From a bacterium (GTDB lineage Bacteria > Ratteibacteria > UBA8468 > B48-G9 > DTJG01), in assembly GCA_026418655.1 (NCBI GenBank), contig JAOAAW010000072.1, positions 1-9,642 on the forward strand: DNA of 9,642 bases, given 5' to 3'. The position numbers and the translations under genes were made by a program. The notes below the pieces were generated by a model. That model searched no databases, was not told where the DNA came from, and was given only the letters and a program-made list of their open reading frames with translations. Positions within the stretch are counted from its first letter, which is position 1; every line of letters begins with the position of its first letter. This document shows, one piece after another, positions 1 to 6,890 of the stretch.

Positions 1-468
1 GCCGGTGACCATCATACAGTAGCATTGAAAAAGGATGGTACTGTGATGGCATGGGGAAATAACATAGATGGACAATGCAATGTGCCAAAGGGGTTAAAAA
101 ATGTTGTTCAGGTCTCTGCCGGCTGGCATTATACAGTAGCATTGAAAAGAGACGGCACAGTGGTTGTTTGGGGAAATAATGTTTATGGTGAATGTATTGT
201 AACCGATGAAGTAAATAATGTTGTTCAGGTTTCTGCCGGCGAGCTCCATACAGTAGCATTAAAAAGCGATGGCACAGTGGTTGTTTGGGGAAATAATAAT
301 GAAGGTCAATGTGATGTACCTGATGATTTAGATAATGTAAAACAGGTGTCTGCTGGTTGGTTTCATACAGTAGCATTAAAAAGCGATGGCACAGTGGTTG
401 TTTGGGGAAATAATATTTATGGTCAATGTAATATACCCGAAGGTTTAAACAGTGTAGGGCAGGCTTCT
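1..468 (+). repeat. Four tandem 117-bp coding repeats (RCC1-type units)
   Basis: Units lie at 1-117, 118-234, 235-351 and 352-468, all in phase with no length variation. Units 3 and 4 share a 52-bp exact match (247-298 and 364-415). A 27-bp core is identical in units 2, 3 and 4 (154-180, 271-297, 388-414). The parts coding for blade loops differ, for example NVYGEC, NNEGQC and NIYGQC. The array begins before the window, so the total number of units is unknown. Conservation down to synonymous positions suggests recent duplication or gene conversion. Confidence 0.9.
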
Positions 469-486
469 GCTAATGAAAATTATTGA
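1..486 (+). CDS. RCC1-like beta-propeller repeat protein, 3' end only
   Basis: The frame is open from base 1 to a TGA at 484-486, so the true start lies upstream; the TTG at 25 is an internal codon. The visible 161 residues are four repeats of exactly 39 residues followed by a five-residue tail, ANENY. Each unit carries the core TVALK-x-DGTVVVWGNN, then GQC-N-V-P-like residues and VVQVS. This is the bacterial RCC1/BLIP-II-type repeat, which folds as propeller blades; in bacteria such proteins are often secreted and thought to bind partners, but no activity can be assigned. The N-terminus is missing, so a signal peptide or other domain cannot be judged. The last unit begins AN rather than AG and stops almost at once, so the protein either ends at a blade border or was truncated. 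It shares the strand of the downstream operon but is separated by 211 bp, so it is probably a separate unit. The family is clear; the function is unknown. Confidence 0.85.
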   Translation, partial: AGDHHTVALKKDGTVMAWGNNIDGQCNVPKGLKNVVQVSAGWHYTVALKRDGTVVVWGNNVYGECIVTDEVNNVVQVSAGELHTVALKSDGTVVVWGNNNEGQCDVPDDLDNVKQVSAGWFHTVALKSDGTVVVWGNNIYGQCNIPEGLNSVGQASANENY

Positions 487-512
487 AATTGCATATAAAA
501 TAATGGTATGAT
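483..512 (+). promoter_or_regulatory. Candidate sigma-70 promoter with extended -10, overlapping the RCC1-type stop codon
   Basis: TTGAAA (483-488) and TATGAT (507-512) are separated by 18 bp, and TGG directly precedes the -10, giving an extended -10 (TGn). Each hexamer differs from consensus at one base. If used, it would give a leader of roughly 180 nt before gltX. AT-rich DNA makes such matches common, so this is a prediction only. Confidence 0.35.
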
Positions 513-547
513 AAACAACAGGTGTTGGCTCTTTATATTTTTACCCG

Positions 548-569
548 GTTTTTAACTCACATTAAAAAC
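548..569. repeat. Inverted repeat, 8-bp arms with 6-bp spacer
   Basis: GTTTTTAA (548-555) and TTAAAAAC (562-569) are perfect reverse complements around CTCACA. The stem would be almost entirely A-T pairs and no T-run follows on either strand, so an intrinsic terminator is unlikely. It could be an operator or simply a chance match in AT-rich sequence. Confidence 0.3.
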
Positions 570-625
570 ATTCTTGCTTATAAACTCATTCCCAAGATTG
601 TTTCTTAACTGAGGGAAGGTATCCT

Positions 626-659
626 TTGACACAAAAATCAAAAGCAGGTACATTATAAT
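626..659 (+). promoter_or_regulatory. Candidate main promoter of the gltX operon
   Basis: A perfect TTGACA lies at 626-631. At the standard 17-bp spacing the -10 would be TACATT (649-654, four of six consensus bases). A perfect TATAAT lies at 654-659 but at a 22-bp spacing, too long for ordinary sigma-70 recognition with this -35. Either way, transcription would start near 661-668 and give a leader of about 30-40 nt ending at the GGAGG of gltX. The 12-bp palindrome ACATTATAATGT (650-661) covers the -10 region and might bind a repressor. Confidence 0.5.
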
Positions 660-697
660 GTTGCACCAGATATGTCGGCCTTATGGAGGAAAAATAA

Positions 698-2140
698 ATG
701 GTCAGAGTAAGGTTTGCGCCCAGCCCTACTGGTTATCTTCATATTGGGAATGCAAGAACAGCCCTTTTCAACTACCTTTTTGCTAAAAAGAATAATGGAA
801 GATTCATTCTTAGAATTGAAGATACGGATATTGAAAGGTCAAAGAAAGAATATGAAGATAGTATAATGGAAGACCTGAAATGGTTAGGGTTAACCTGGGA
901 TGAAGGACCCGATATAGGCGGACCTTTTGGACCATATAGACAAATGGAAAGGTTACATCTTTACATAGATTTTGCAAACAAGCTTCTTTCTAATGGATTG
1001 GCATACAGATGCTGGTGTACAAAAGAAGAAATTGAAAAAAGGCTCTCAGAATCCAAGCAACAAAAAGCAGGATACGATAATTATTGCAGAAATATTACAA
1101 AAGCAGAAATTGCGAAGCTTCAAGCAGAAGGTAGAAAACCTGTCATGAGATTCAGGGTACCAGAAAAACAGATTGTCGTCAATGATATCATCAGAGGTAC
1201 TGTGATATTTGAATCTGGTACCCTCAATGATTTTGTCATAATGAAATCCAATGAAATCCCAACTTTCCATTTTGCAGTGGTGATTGACGACCTCTCAATG
1301 CAAATCACGCACGTAATAAGAGGCGAAGACCACCTCTCAAACACACCGAAACATATCCTGATATTTGAAGCCTTTGGATACACTGTTCCACATTTTGCAC
1401 ATATGTCAATGACGCTTGGCAAGGACAGAACAAGGTTAAGTAAAAGGCATGGCGCGACAAGTATTCGTCAGTACAGAGAAAATGGTTATCTTGCTGAAGC
1501 AATGTTTAATTATCTTGCACTTCTAGGGTGGAGTAGCAAGGATAATCAAGAAATCTTTACAAGGGATGAACTTATTAAGCAATTTTCGCTGGAAGGTTGT
1601 AATAAATCAAATGCCATATTTGATGCTGCTAAACTTTTATGGATGAACAGCCAGTATATAAAAATGAAAAACTCAAAGGAAATTTTTAATCTTTCTCTAC
1701 CTTTTTTGGAAAAAGCAGGTTATTCTGAAGAACAATTAAAAAATAAAAGGGAGATTATAGAAAAAGTCATAGAAATAGAAAAAGATAAATTGAAGACACT
1801 TCTTGATATTCCCGAAAGAACCAATTATTTTATAACAGAAAATCTCATATGGGATTCTGAAATTGCAAAGGAATATAAAAAACCAGAAACTGAACAAATT
1901 CTTTTTGAGGTAAAAAATCTTTTAGAATTCGTAGAACCTTTTGAAAAATCAAAAATAGAAGAATCTATCAGAAACTATTGTCAGGAGAAAAATCTGAAAA
2001 CAGGAGATGTTTTCCACCCATTGAGATTTGCTTTAACAGGACAAAAAAAAGGCGCAGGACTTTTTGAATTGATTGAACTACTTGGAAAAAGTCTCACCCT
2101 GAAGAGGATAGAGAATTTCCTAACAGGAAACCGTCCATGA
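698..2140 (+). CDS. gltX: Glutamyl-tRNA synthetase
   Basis: This cytoplasmic class I synthetase ligates glutamate to tRNA(Glu) using ATP. The 480-residue product has the usual bacterial length. Residues 5-12 are RFAPSPTG, followed by the HIGH-type motif HIGN at 15-18. RIEDTD (39-44) binds glutamate and ATP, and RGEDHLSNTPKH follows in the catalytic core. The KMSKS-type loop is RLSKRHG at 246-252. Cys105, Cys107 and Cys130 could form most of the small zinc site found in many GluRS. The C-terminal third is the helical anticodon-binding cage, with HPLRFALTG and the GAGLFELIELLG segment. The ATG at 698 is supported by GGAGG at 685-689, 8 nt upstream, and by the family N-terminus beginning directly after it. 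Length and a full C-terminal domain rule out the short GluQ paralogue. It opens the seven-gene run, and its stop overlaps the next start as ATGA. Whether it also charges tRNA(Gln) cannot be told without knowing if gatCAB or glnS exist in the genome. Confidence 0.97.
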   Translation: MVRVRFAPSPTGYLHIGNARTALFNYLFAKKNNGRFILRIEDTDIERSKKEYEDSIMEDLKWLGLTWDEGPDIGGPFGPYRQMERLHLYIDFANKLLSNGLAYRCWCTKEEIEKRLSESKQQKAGYDNYCRNITKAEIAKLQAEGRKPVMRFRVPEKQIVVNDIIRGTVIFESGTLNDFVIMKSNEIPTFHFAVVIDDLSMQITHVIRGEDHLSNTPKHILIFEAFGYTVPHFAHMSMTLGKDRTRLSKRHGATSIRQYRENGYLAEAMFNYLALLGWSSKDNQEIFTRDELIKQFSLEGCNKSNAIFDAAKLLWMNSQYIKMKNSKEIFNLSLPFLEKAGYSEEQLKNKREIIEKVIEIEKDKLKTLLDIPERTNYFITENLIWDSEIAKEYKKPETEQILFEVKNLLEFVEPFEKSKIEESIRNYCQEKNLKTGDVFHPLRFALTGQKKGAGLFELIELLGKSLTLKRIENFLTGNRP

Positions 2141-2673
2141 TTCCAGAAAAAAAATATATAGAATTGAAACAGAAAACACTAAAGATATTGCAGAAAGCTG
2201 GCATTATTATAAGAAAAGACGAAATAGATTCAATGGAAATTACTGATTTAGGTCTGGGAAAACCTGAAATAATTGGTGCGCAAATCATCGTCTATGTTAA
2301 TAATGAAAGGTATTGCGCAAAAGAGATTATACTTCTACCAGGTCAAACCTGTCCTGAACATCGCCATGGGCCACTAGGTCCTGACAATCCAGGAAAAATG
2401 GAAACTTTCAGATGCAGATGGGGCAAGGTTTATTTAATGATACCCGGAAAAACTGTCCTCGACATAAAAGCAAAGGTTCCTGATTTCCGAAAAGAATATT
2501 TCACAGTTTTTAATGAGATTATTCTGAGTCCAGGCGATCAGTATACCATACCACCGGATACACTTCACTGGTTTCAGGCGGGACCCAATGGTGCTGTCGT
2601 TTCAGAATTTTCTTCTCCAAGTTTCGACGAAAAAGATATTTTCACAGATCCATTGATCAGGAGGAAGGGTTAA
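2137..2673 (+). CDS. D-lyxose ketol-isomerase, YdaE-type cupin
   Basis: This 178-residue protein strongly resembles, from memory, Bacillus subtilis YdaE, a metal-dependent cupin isomerase that interconverts D-lyxose with D-xylulose and acts on mannose/fructose. Matching features are the GLGK segment (39-42), RYCAKEI (58-64), PGQTCPEHRHGP (68-79), METFRCRWGKVYL (88-100), the PGDQYTIPP turn (132-140), the HWFQAGP segment (144-150) and FTDP (169-172). The likely metal ligands are His75, His77, Glu89 and His144, the normal cupin set; all are present. It starts at the ATG inside the gltX stop (ATGA, 2137-2140) with AGGA at 2125-2128, so translation is probably coupled to gltX. cysS begins 2 nt after its stop. 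No sugar transporter or kinase is visible nearby, so the physiological substrate is open. Family assignment is firm; D-lyxose specificity is inferred. Confidence 0.85.
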   Translation: MIPEKKYIELKQKTLKILQKAGIIIRKDEIDSMEITDLGLGKPEIIGAQIIVYVNNERYCAKEIILLPGQTCPEHRHGPLGPDNPGKMETFRCRWGKVYLMIPGKTVLDIKAKVPDFRKEYFTVFNEIILSPGDQYTIPPDTLHWFQAGPNGAVVSEFSSPSFDEKDIFTDPLIRRKG

Positions 2674-2675
2674 CA

Positions 2676-4064
2676 ATGATCAGATTTTATAACACCCTTT
2701 CAAGAAAAAAAGAAGAATTTAAACCAATAGAAGATGGAATTGTGAAAATGTATACCTGTGGACCAACTGTATATGATTTTGCCCATATAGGAAATTTTCG
2801 CGCCTATGTTTTTGAAGACCTCCTTCATAGATTTCTTGAATTTGCTGGCTACAGGGTTATAAGAGTAATGAATATCACAGATATAGATGACAAAACAATA
2901 GCAGGTGCAATCAGGGAAAAAACTTCTCTTAGCGAGTATACCGAAAAATACATAGAAGCTTTTTTCCAGGACATGGAATGTCTCAATTTAAAAAAAGCAA
3001 CATATTTTCCAAGAGCAACCCAACATATACCAGAAATGGTCGCACTGATAAAAACACTTCTTGAAAAGGGTAATGCTTACAGAAAAGATGGTTCAATATA
3101 CTTTAAAATCAGTACATTTCCGAACTATGGAAGACTTTCCCATTACGATTTTGATAAACTTCTTACTTCAAGTACTGATGCTGATGAATACGAAAAAGAA
3201 GAAGCAAGAGATTTCGCCCTGTGGAAAGCAACAAAAGATGAACCATTTTTCTGGGATACTGAAATCGGAAGGGGAAGGCCTGGATGGCACATTGAATGTT
3301 CAGCAATGAGTATGAAGTATTTAGGGGAAACTTTTGACATTCATACAGGTGGAGTTGATAATATTTTTCCGCACCATGAAAATGAAATAGCCCAGAGTGA
3401 AGCAGCAACTGGGAAAAAATTTGTAAACTACTGGTTACACTGTGCCCATCTCCTTGTAAATGGCGAGAAAATGTCAAAATCAAAAGGAAACTTTTATACG
3501 CTTAGAGATCTCTTAAAAAAGAATTATAATCCCGGAGGAATAAGATATCTTCTTTTAACCACCCATTATAGGGATCCTTTAAATTTTACTGAACAATCTT
3601 TGAAGCAGGCAGAAAATACAGTAAAAAATCTCAACGCATTCTATCAGAGACTTTTTTTTGCAAGCAGTTCTGAGGGAAATAGTAATTCTAATATTGAAGA
3701 AGAAATGAATACTTCACTGGAAAAGTTCTTTAATTCTCTTGCAGACGACCTTAATATATCTGCTGCCATGGGAGAAGTTTTTAAATTGATTCATGATGTT
3801 AACGAAATCTTTGAAACAGGAAAACTATCCAAGCTGTTTGCTGAAAAAATTATTTATTTTATGGACAAGGTTAACCAGGTTATTGCAGTAATTGAACCGA
3901 TAAAAGATACGCTTCCTGAAGAAGTTGTATCCCTGATAAGAAAAAGGGAACTTGCAAGAAAAGAGAAAAATTATTCACTTGCAGATAGTATAAGGAATCA
4001 GCTATCACAAAAAGGAATTTTGCTTGAAGACACACCATACGGAACAAGGTGGATAAGAAAATGA
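2676..4064 (+). CDS. cysS: Cysteinyl-tRNA synthetase
   Basis: This cytoplasmic class I synthetase charges tRNA(Cys). It has 462 residues, typical for bacterial CysRS. The N-terminus has MYTCGPTVYDFAHIGN, with Cys28 and the HIGH-type HIGN at 37-40, followed by RVMNITDIDDK. The zinc site that selects cysteine is complete: Cys28, Cys208 (in WHIECSAMS), His233 and Glu237 (in PHHENEIAQSE), within one residue of the E. coli positions. KMSKS is at 265-269. The C-terminal part is the helical DALR-type region and ends in a KxG-rich segment with DTPYGTRW. The ATG at 2676 follows GGAGGA at 2660-2665 with about 10 nt spacing, inside the end of the isomerase gene. The full anticodon-binding part and length argue against MshC, the mycothiol ligase homologue. 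Its stop overlaps the uvrA start. Confidence 0.97.
   Translation: MIRFYNTLSRKKEEFKPIEDGIVKMYTCGPTVYDFAHIGNFRAYVFEDLLHRFLEFAGYRVIRVMNITDIDDKTIAGAIREKTSLSEYTEKYIEAFFQDMECLNLKKATYFPRATQHIPEMVALIKTLLEKGNAYRKDGSIYFKISTFPNYGRLSHYDFDKLLTSSTDADEYEKEEARDFALWKATKDEPFFWDTEIGRGRPGWHIECSAMSMKYLGETFDIHTGGVDNIFPHHENEIAQSEAATGKKFVNYWLHCAHLLVNGEKMSKSKGNFYTLRDLLKKNYNPGGIRYLLLTTHYRDPLNFTEQSLKQAENTVKNLNAFYQRLFFASSSEGNSNSNIEEEMNTSLEKFFNSLADDLNISAAMGEVFKLIHDVNEIFETGKLSKLFAEKIIYFMDKVNQVIAVIEPIKDTLPEEVVSLIRKRELARKEKNYSLADSIRNQLSQKGILLEDTPYGTRWIRK
4047..4052 (+). promoter_or_regulatory. uvrA ribosome binding site that decides the start
   Basis: AGGTGG lies 8 nt before the ATG at 4061, close to the AGGAGG consensus and at ideal spacing. 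The in-frame GTG at 4049 falls within this site itself and has no good Shine-Dalgarno upstream. The ATG at 4061 also forms the ATGA overlap with the cysS stop (4062-4064), the same junction type seen at two other places in the operon. Confidence 0.7.
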
Positions 4065-6880
4065 ACAATAATTATGTTATTCCTGAGGAAAGTTCTCAAT
4101 ATATCATCATTCAGGGGGCAAGAGAACATAATCTGAAGAATATTTCTCTTAAAATCCCAAGAAACAGGTTTATTGTAATTACCGGAATTTCAGGATCAGG
4201 TAAATCTTCTCTTGCTTTTGACACTCTTTATGCTGAAGGACAACGAAGATACATTGAAAGCCTTTCTGCATATGCCAGACAATTTCTTGAACAAATGAAA
4301 AAACCGGATGTTGACCATATATTTGGATTACCACCAGCAATTGCTATTGAACAGAGAAAATCTGCATCAAACCCCCGGTCCACAGTTGCGACAACAACTG
4401 AAATCTATGATTATTTGAGATTGTTGTTTGCCAGAATCGGAGAACCTCACTGCCCAAAATGTCACAGGCCCATCACAAAACAATCTTCAAGTGAAATAAT
4501 TGATAAAATTGTATCTCTCCACGAGAAAAAAAACCTTGTTTTACTTGCTCCTGTGGTGCGAGGAAGGAAGGGAGAATATAAAAAAATTGTTGAAGATATT
4601 AAAAAGGCTGGTTTTTTAAAGGTAAGGATAGATGGCAGATTATATGACCTTGACGAAGAAATTTCCCTCAGAAGATATAAGTCCCATTCAATAGAGGTTG
4701 TTATAGATGAACTTGAGTCAACTTCTGACCGACAGAGGATAGCGGAAAGTGTTGAAATGGGCTTAAAAATTGGGAAAGGCCTTTTAATACTCAATCATAA
4801 TGGAATAGATTTATTGTTCAATGAAAGATTGGGATGTCCTGTTTGTGGAATAAGTTTTGAAGAACTGGCACCAAGAAACTTCTCTTTCAACAGTCCATAT
4901 GGTGCATGTGGTGAATGCAAAGGACTTGGATTTCTGATGAAGATAGATCCTGAACTGGTAATACCGGACAAACATAAGACATTCAGGGAAGGTGCAATAA
5001 AACCATGGCAGGATACAGGTGGCAGACACATATTTTTCTATTATAGAAGCCTTCTCAGGGATATGCTAAGACATATTGGTAGAAACCTTGATGATAGAGT
5101 GGACAGTCTGTCAGAAAAAGAATTGAATTTTATTCTGTATGGCGATCCAGAAGAAGGATACGAAGGTGTGATACCGAATCTTGAAAGACTTTTCCACCAG
5201 ACAGAAAGCGAATTCAGACGCGAGGAAATAATGAAGTATATGAGAGAACTTGTATGTCCTTCATGTAAGGGAGATAGACTTAAGCCAGAAGCGCTTTCAG
5301 TGACAATAGCAGGAAATTCAATAATGGATATTTGCAGGATGAGTGTATCAAAAGTAAAAAATTTTTTTGAAAATATCCAATTAACACAAAGACAACAAAT
5401 GATTGCTGCCCAGGTTTTAAAAGAAATAATAAGCAGAACAACCTTTCTGGAGGAAGTCGGATTGGACTATCTTACCCTGGATAGAATGACACATACCCTT
5501 TCAGGAGGGGAGGCAGAAAGAATAAGACTTGCAACACAGATTGGTTCAGGCCTTGTTGGTGTCATGTATATTCTCGATGAGCCAAGTATTGGGCTACATC
5601 CGAGAGATAATCAAAGATTAATATCAACCCTGAAACACCTGTCTTCTCTTGGAAATACAGTTATTGTGATTGAACACGATGAAGAAATGATGAGAAACGC
5701 TGATTATATTATAGACCTTGGACCCGGTGCAGGAAAAAATGGCGGAGAAATAGTCGGCTGTGGGACCATTGAACAGATTATGATATCTGAAAGGTCAATA
5801 ACGGGAAAATTTTTGTCTGGAAAGGAATTCATACCAGTACCACTAACAAGAAGAAAACCATCTGATAAATATATCAATATCATAGGAGCAACCCATAACA
5901 ATTTGAAAAACATAGATGTGAGCATACCACTGGGTTTGTTTGTGTGTGTTACGGGGGTAAGTGGTTCAGGAAAAAGCAGTTTGATTGATGATGTGCTAAC
6001 CCAGGGGCTCAGAAAAATACTCTACAATAGCAAAGTTGTACCAGGTAAACACAAGGCGATAATAGGAGTGGAGCATATTGATAAAGTTGTAATTATTGAC
6101 CAATCTCCCATAGGAAGAACACCGAGGTCAAATCCTGCAACTTATACAGGTGTTTTTGATCACATCAGAAATCTTTTCAGTATGACACCTGAAGCGAGAA
6201 TTAGAGGATATAAACCAGGAAGATTCAGCTTTAATCTTAAAGATGGACGATGCGAAGCATGTCAGGGGGAGGGAATAACAAAGATTGAAATGCATTTTTT
6301 GCCTGATATTTTTATCCCATGCGAAGTTTGTGGAGGCAAAAGATACAATAAAGAAACTTTAGAAATAAGGTATCGCGGAAAAAACATCGCTGAAATACTG
6401 GAGATGAAAATTGAAGAAGCCGGTGAATTTTTTAAAAATGTTCATCCTGTTGCTGAAAAACTTAAAACTTTGATCGATGTGGGACTTGGTTATCTTGAAC
6501 TGGGACAACCAGCCACAACTCTTTCTGGAGGAGAAGCTCAAAGAGTAAAACTTGCCGCAGAATTATCAAAAAAGGGAAATGAAAGAACCCTTTATATTCT
6601 TGATGAACCAACTACTGGACTTCATTTATTTGATATCAAAAAATTGCTTGCAGTTATAAATAGACTTGTTGATAAAGGAAGTACAGTTGTTGTGATTGAA
6701 CATAATCTGGAGGTTATAAAATCTGCTGATTATATCATTGATCTCGGGCCAGAAGGTGGAGAAAAAGGTGGATACATAGTTTGTACTGGTACTCCTGAAG
6801 AGGTCTCAAATAACAAGAAATCTTACACAGGACAATTTCTAAGCCGCATTCTCAAAAAAAGTCTGGCAACAGTCATGTGA
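4061..6880 (+). CDS. uvrA: Excinuclease ABC subunit A
   Basis: UvrA is the damage-sensing ATPase of nucleotide excision repair; as a dimer it loads UvrB onto lesions. From the ATG at 4061 the product is 939 residues, the normal size. It has two ABC modules. The first has Walker A GISGSGKS (42-49), signature LSGGEAERIRLA (from 480) and YILDEPSIGLHPRDN. The second has Walker A GVSGSGKS (632-639), signature LSGGEAQR (from 821) and YILDEPTTGLH. The residues after the first Walker A, AEGQRRYIESLSAYARQF, are a UvrA hallmark. Zinc ligands are present: Cys259/262/283/286 in module one and Cys731/734/754/757 (CX2C-X19-CX2C) in the DNA-binding zinc finger of module two. Cys131/134 and Cys399/402 may form the third zinc site known in some UvrA structures. 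The segment from about 131 to 245 corresponds to the UvrB-binding domain. uvrB and uvrC are not in the window. I prefer 4061 over the GTG at 4049 because of the AGGTGG spacing. Confidence 0.97.
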   Translation: MNNNYVIPEESSQYIIIQGAREHNLKNISLKIPRNRFIVITGISGSGKSSLAFDTLYAEGQRRYIESLSAYARQFLEQMKKPDVDHIFGLPPAIAIEQRKSASNPRSTVATTTEIYDYLRLLFARIGEPHCPKCHRPITKQSSSEIIDKIVSLHEKKNLVLLAPVVRGRKGEYKKIVEDIKKAGFLKVRIDGRLYDLDEEISLRRYKSHSIEVVIDELESTSDRQRIAESVEMGLKIGKGLLILNHNGIDLLFNERLGCPVCGISFEELAPRNFSFNSPYGACGECKGLGFLMKIDPELVIPDKHKTFREGAIKPWQDTGGRHIFFYYRSLLRDMLRHIGRNLDDRVDSLSEKELNFILYGDPEEGYEGVIPNLERLFHQTESEFRREEIMKYMRELVCPSCKGDRLKPEALSVTIAGNSIMDICRMSVSKVKNFFENIQLTQRQQMIAAQVLKEIISRTTFLEEVGLDYLTLDRMTHTLSGGEAERIRLATQIGSGLVGVMYILDEPSIGLHPRDNQRLISTLKHLSSLGNTVIVIEHDEEMMRNADYIIDLGPGAGKNGGEIVGCGTIEQIMISERSITGKFLSGKEFIPVPLTRRKPSDKYINIIGATHNNLKNIDVSIPLGLFVCVTGVSGSGKSSLIDDVLTQGLRKILYNSKVVPGKHKAIIGVEHIDKVVIIDQSPIGRTPRSNPATYTGVFDHIRNLFSMTPEARIRGYKPGRFSFNLKDGRCEACQGEGITKIEMHFLPDIFIPCEVCGGKRYNKETLEIRYRGKNIAEILEMKIEEAGEFFKNVHPVAEKLKTLIDVGLGYLELGQPATTLSGGEAQRVKLAAELSKKGNERTLYILDEPTTGLHLFDIKKLLAVINRLVDKGSTVVVIEHNLEVIKSADYIIDLGPEGGEKGGYIVCTGTPEEVSNNKKSYTGQFLSRILKKSLATVM

Positions 6881-6890
6881 AGGAGGCGTT

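Larger units (their letters stand above)
487..697. other. Intergenic region upstream of the gltX operon
   Basis: This 211-bp stretch has no credible ORF on either strand. It contains the downstream part of one promoter-like element, a short inverted repeat (548-569), a second promoter-like element (626-659) and the gltX ribosome binding site GGAGG at 685-689. I looked for a T-box (the AGGGTGGNACCGCG-type antiterminator motif) and for a stem followed by a T-run, and found neither. It probably separates the RCC1-type gene from the operon. Confidence 0.7.

Noticed and set aside
1..468. Regularly spaced direct repeats that could suggest a CRISPR array
   Set aside because: The 117-bp period is an exact multiple of three, the frame stays open throughout, and the translation is a clear RCC1-type repeat.
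516..527. CAACA-GG-TGTTG as a terminator of the RCC1-type gene
   Set aside because: The stem is only 4-5 bp with a tiny loop, and the bases after it (GCTCTTTAT) are not a clean T-run.
487..697. T-box or other amino-acid-responsive leader before gltX
   Set aside because: No AGGGTGGNACCGCG-like antiterminator motif and no terminator stem with a T-run are present.
1120..1422. Minus-strand ORFs inside gltX, and similar ones inside cysS, uvrA, the GTPase and ABC genes
   Set aside because: They lie opposite clearly conserved coding sequence, have no recognisable domains, and are shadows of the real genes.
698..2140. Glutamyl-Q tRNA(Asp) synthetase (GluQ)
   Set aside because: GluQ is about 300 residues and lacks the anticodon-binding cage; this protein is 480 residues with a full C-terminal part.
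3651..3660. Runs of eight A or T (gltX near 2043, isomerase near 2147, cysS near 3652, uvrA near 4525) as slippage or frameshift sites
   Set aside because: All four reading frames continue correctly through them with conserved protein on both sides; in AT-rich coding DNA such runs of Lys and Phe codons are expected.
2676..4064. MshC, the cysteine ligase of mycothiol synthesis
   Set aside because: The length of 462, the C-terminal DALR-type region and the neighbours fit CysRS; nothing else points to mycothiol synthesis.
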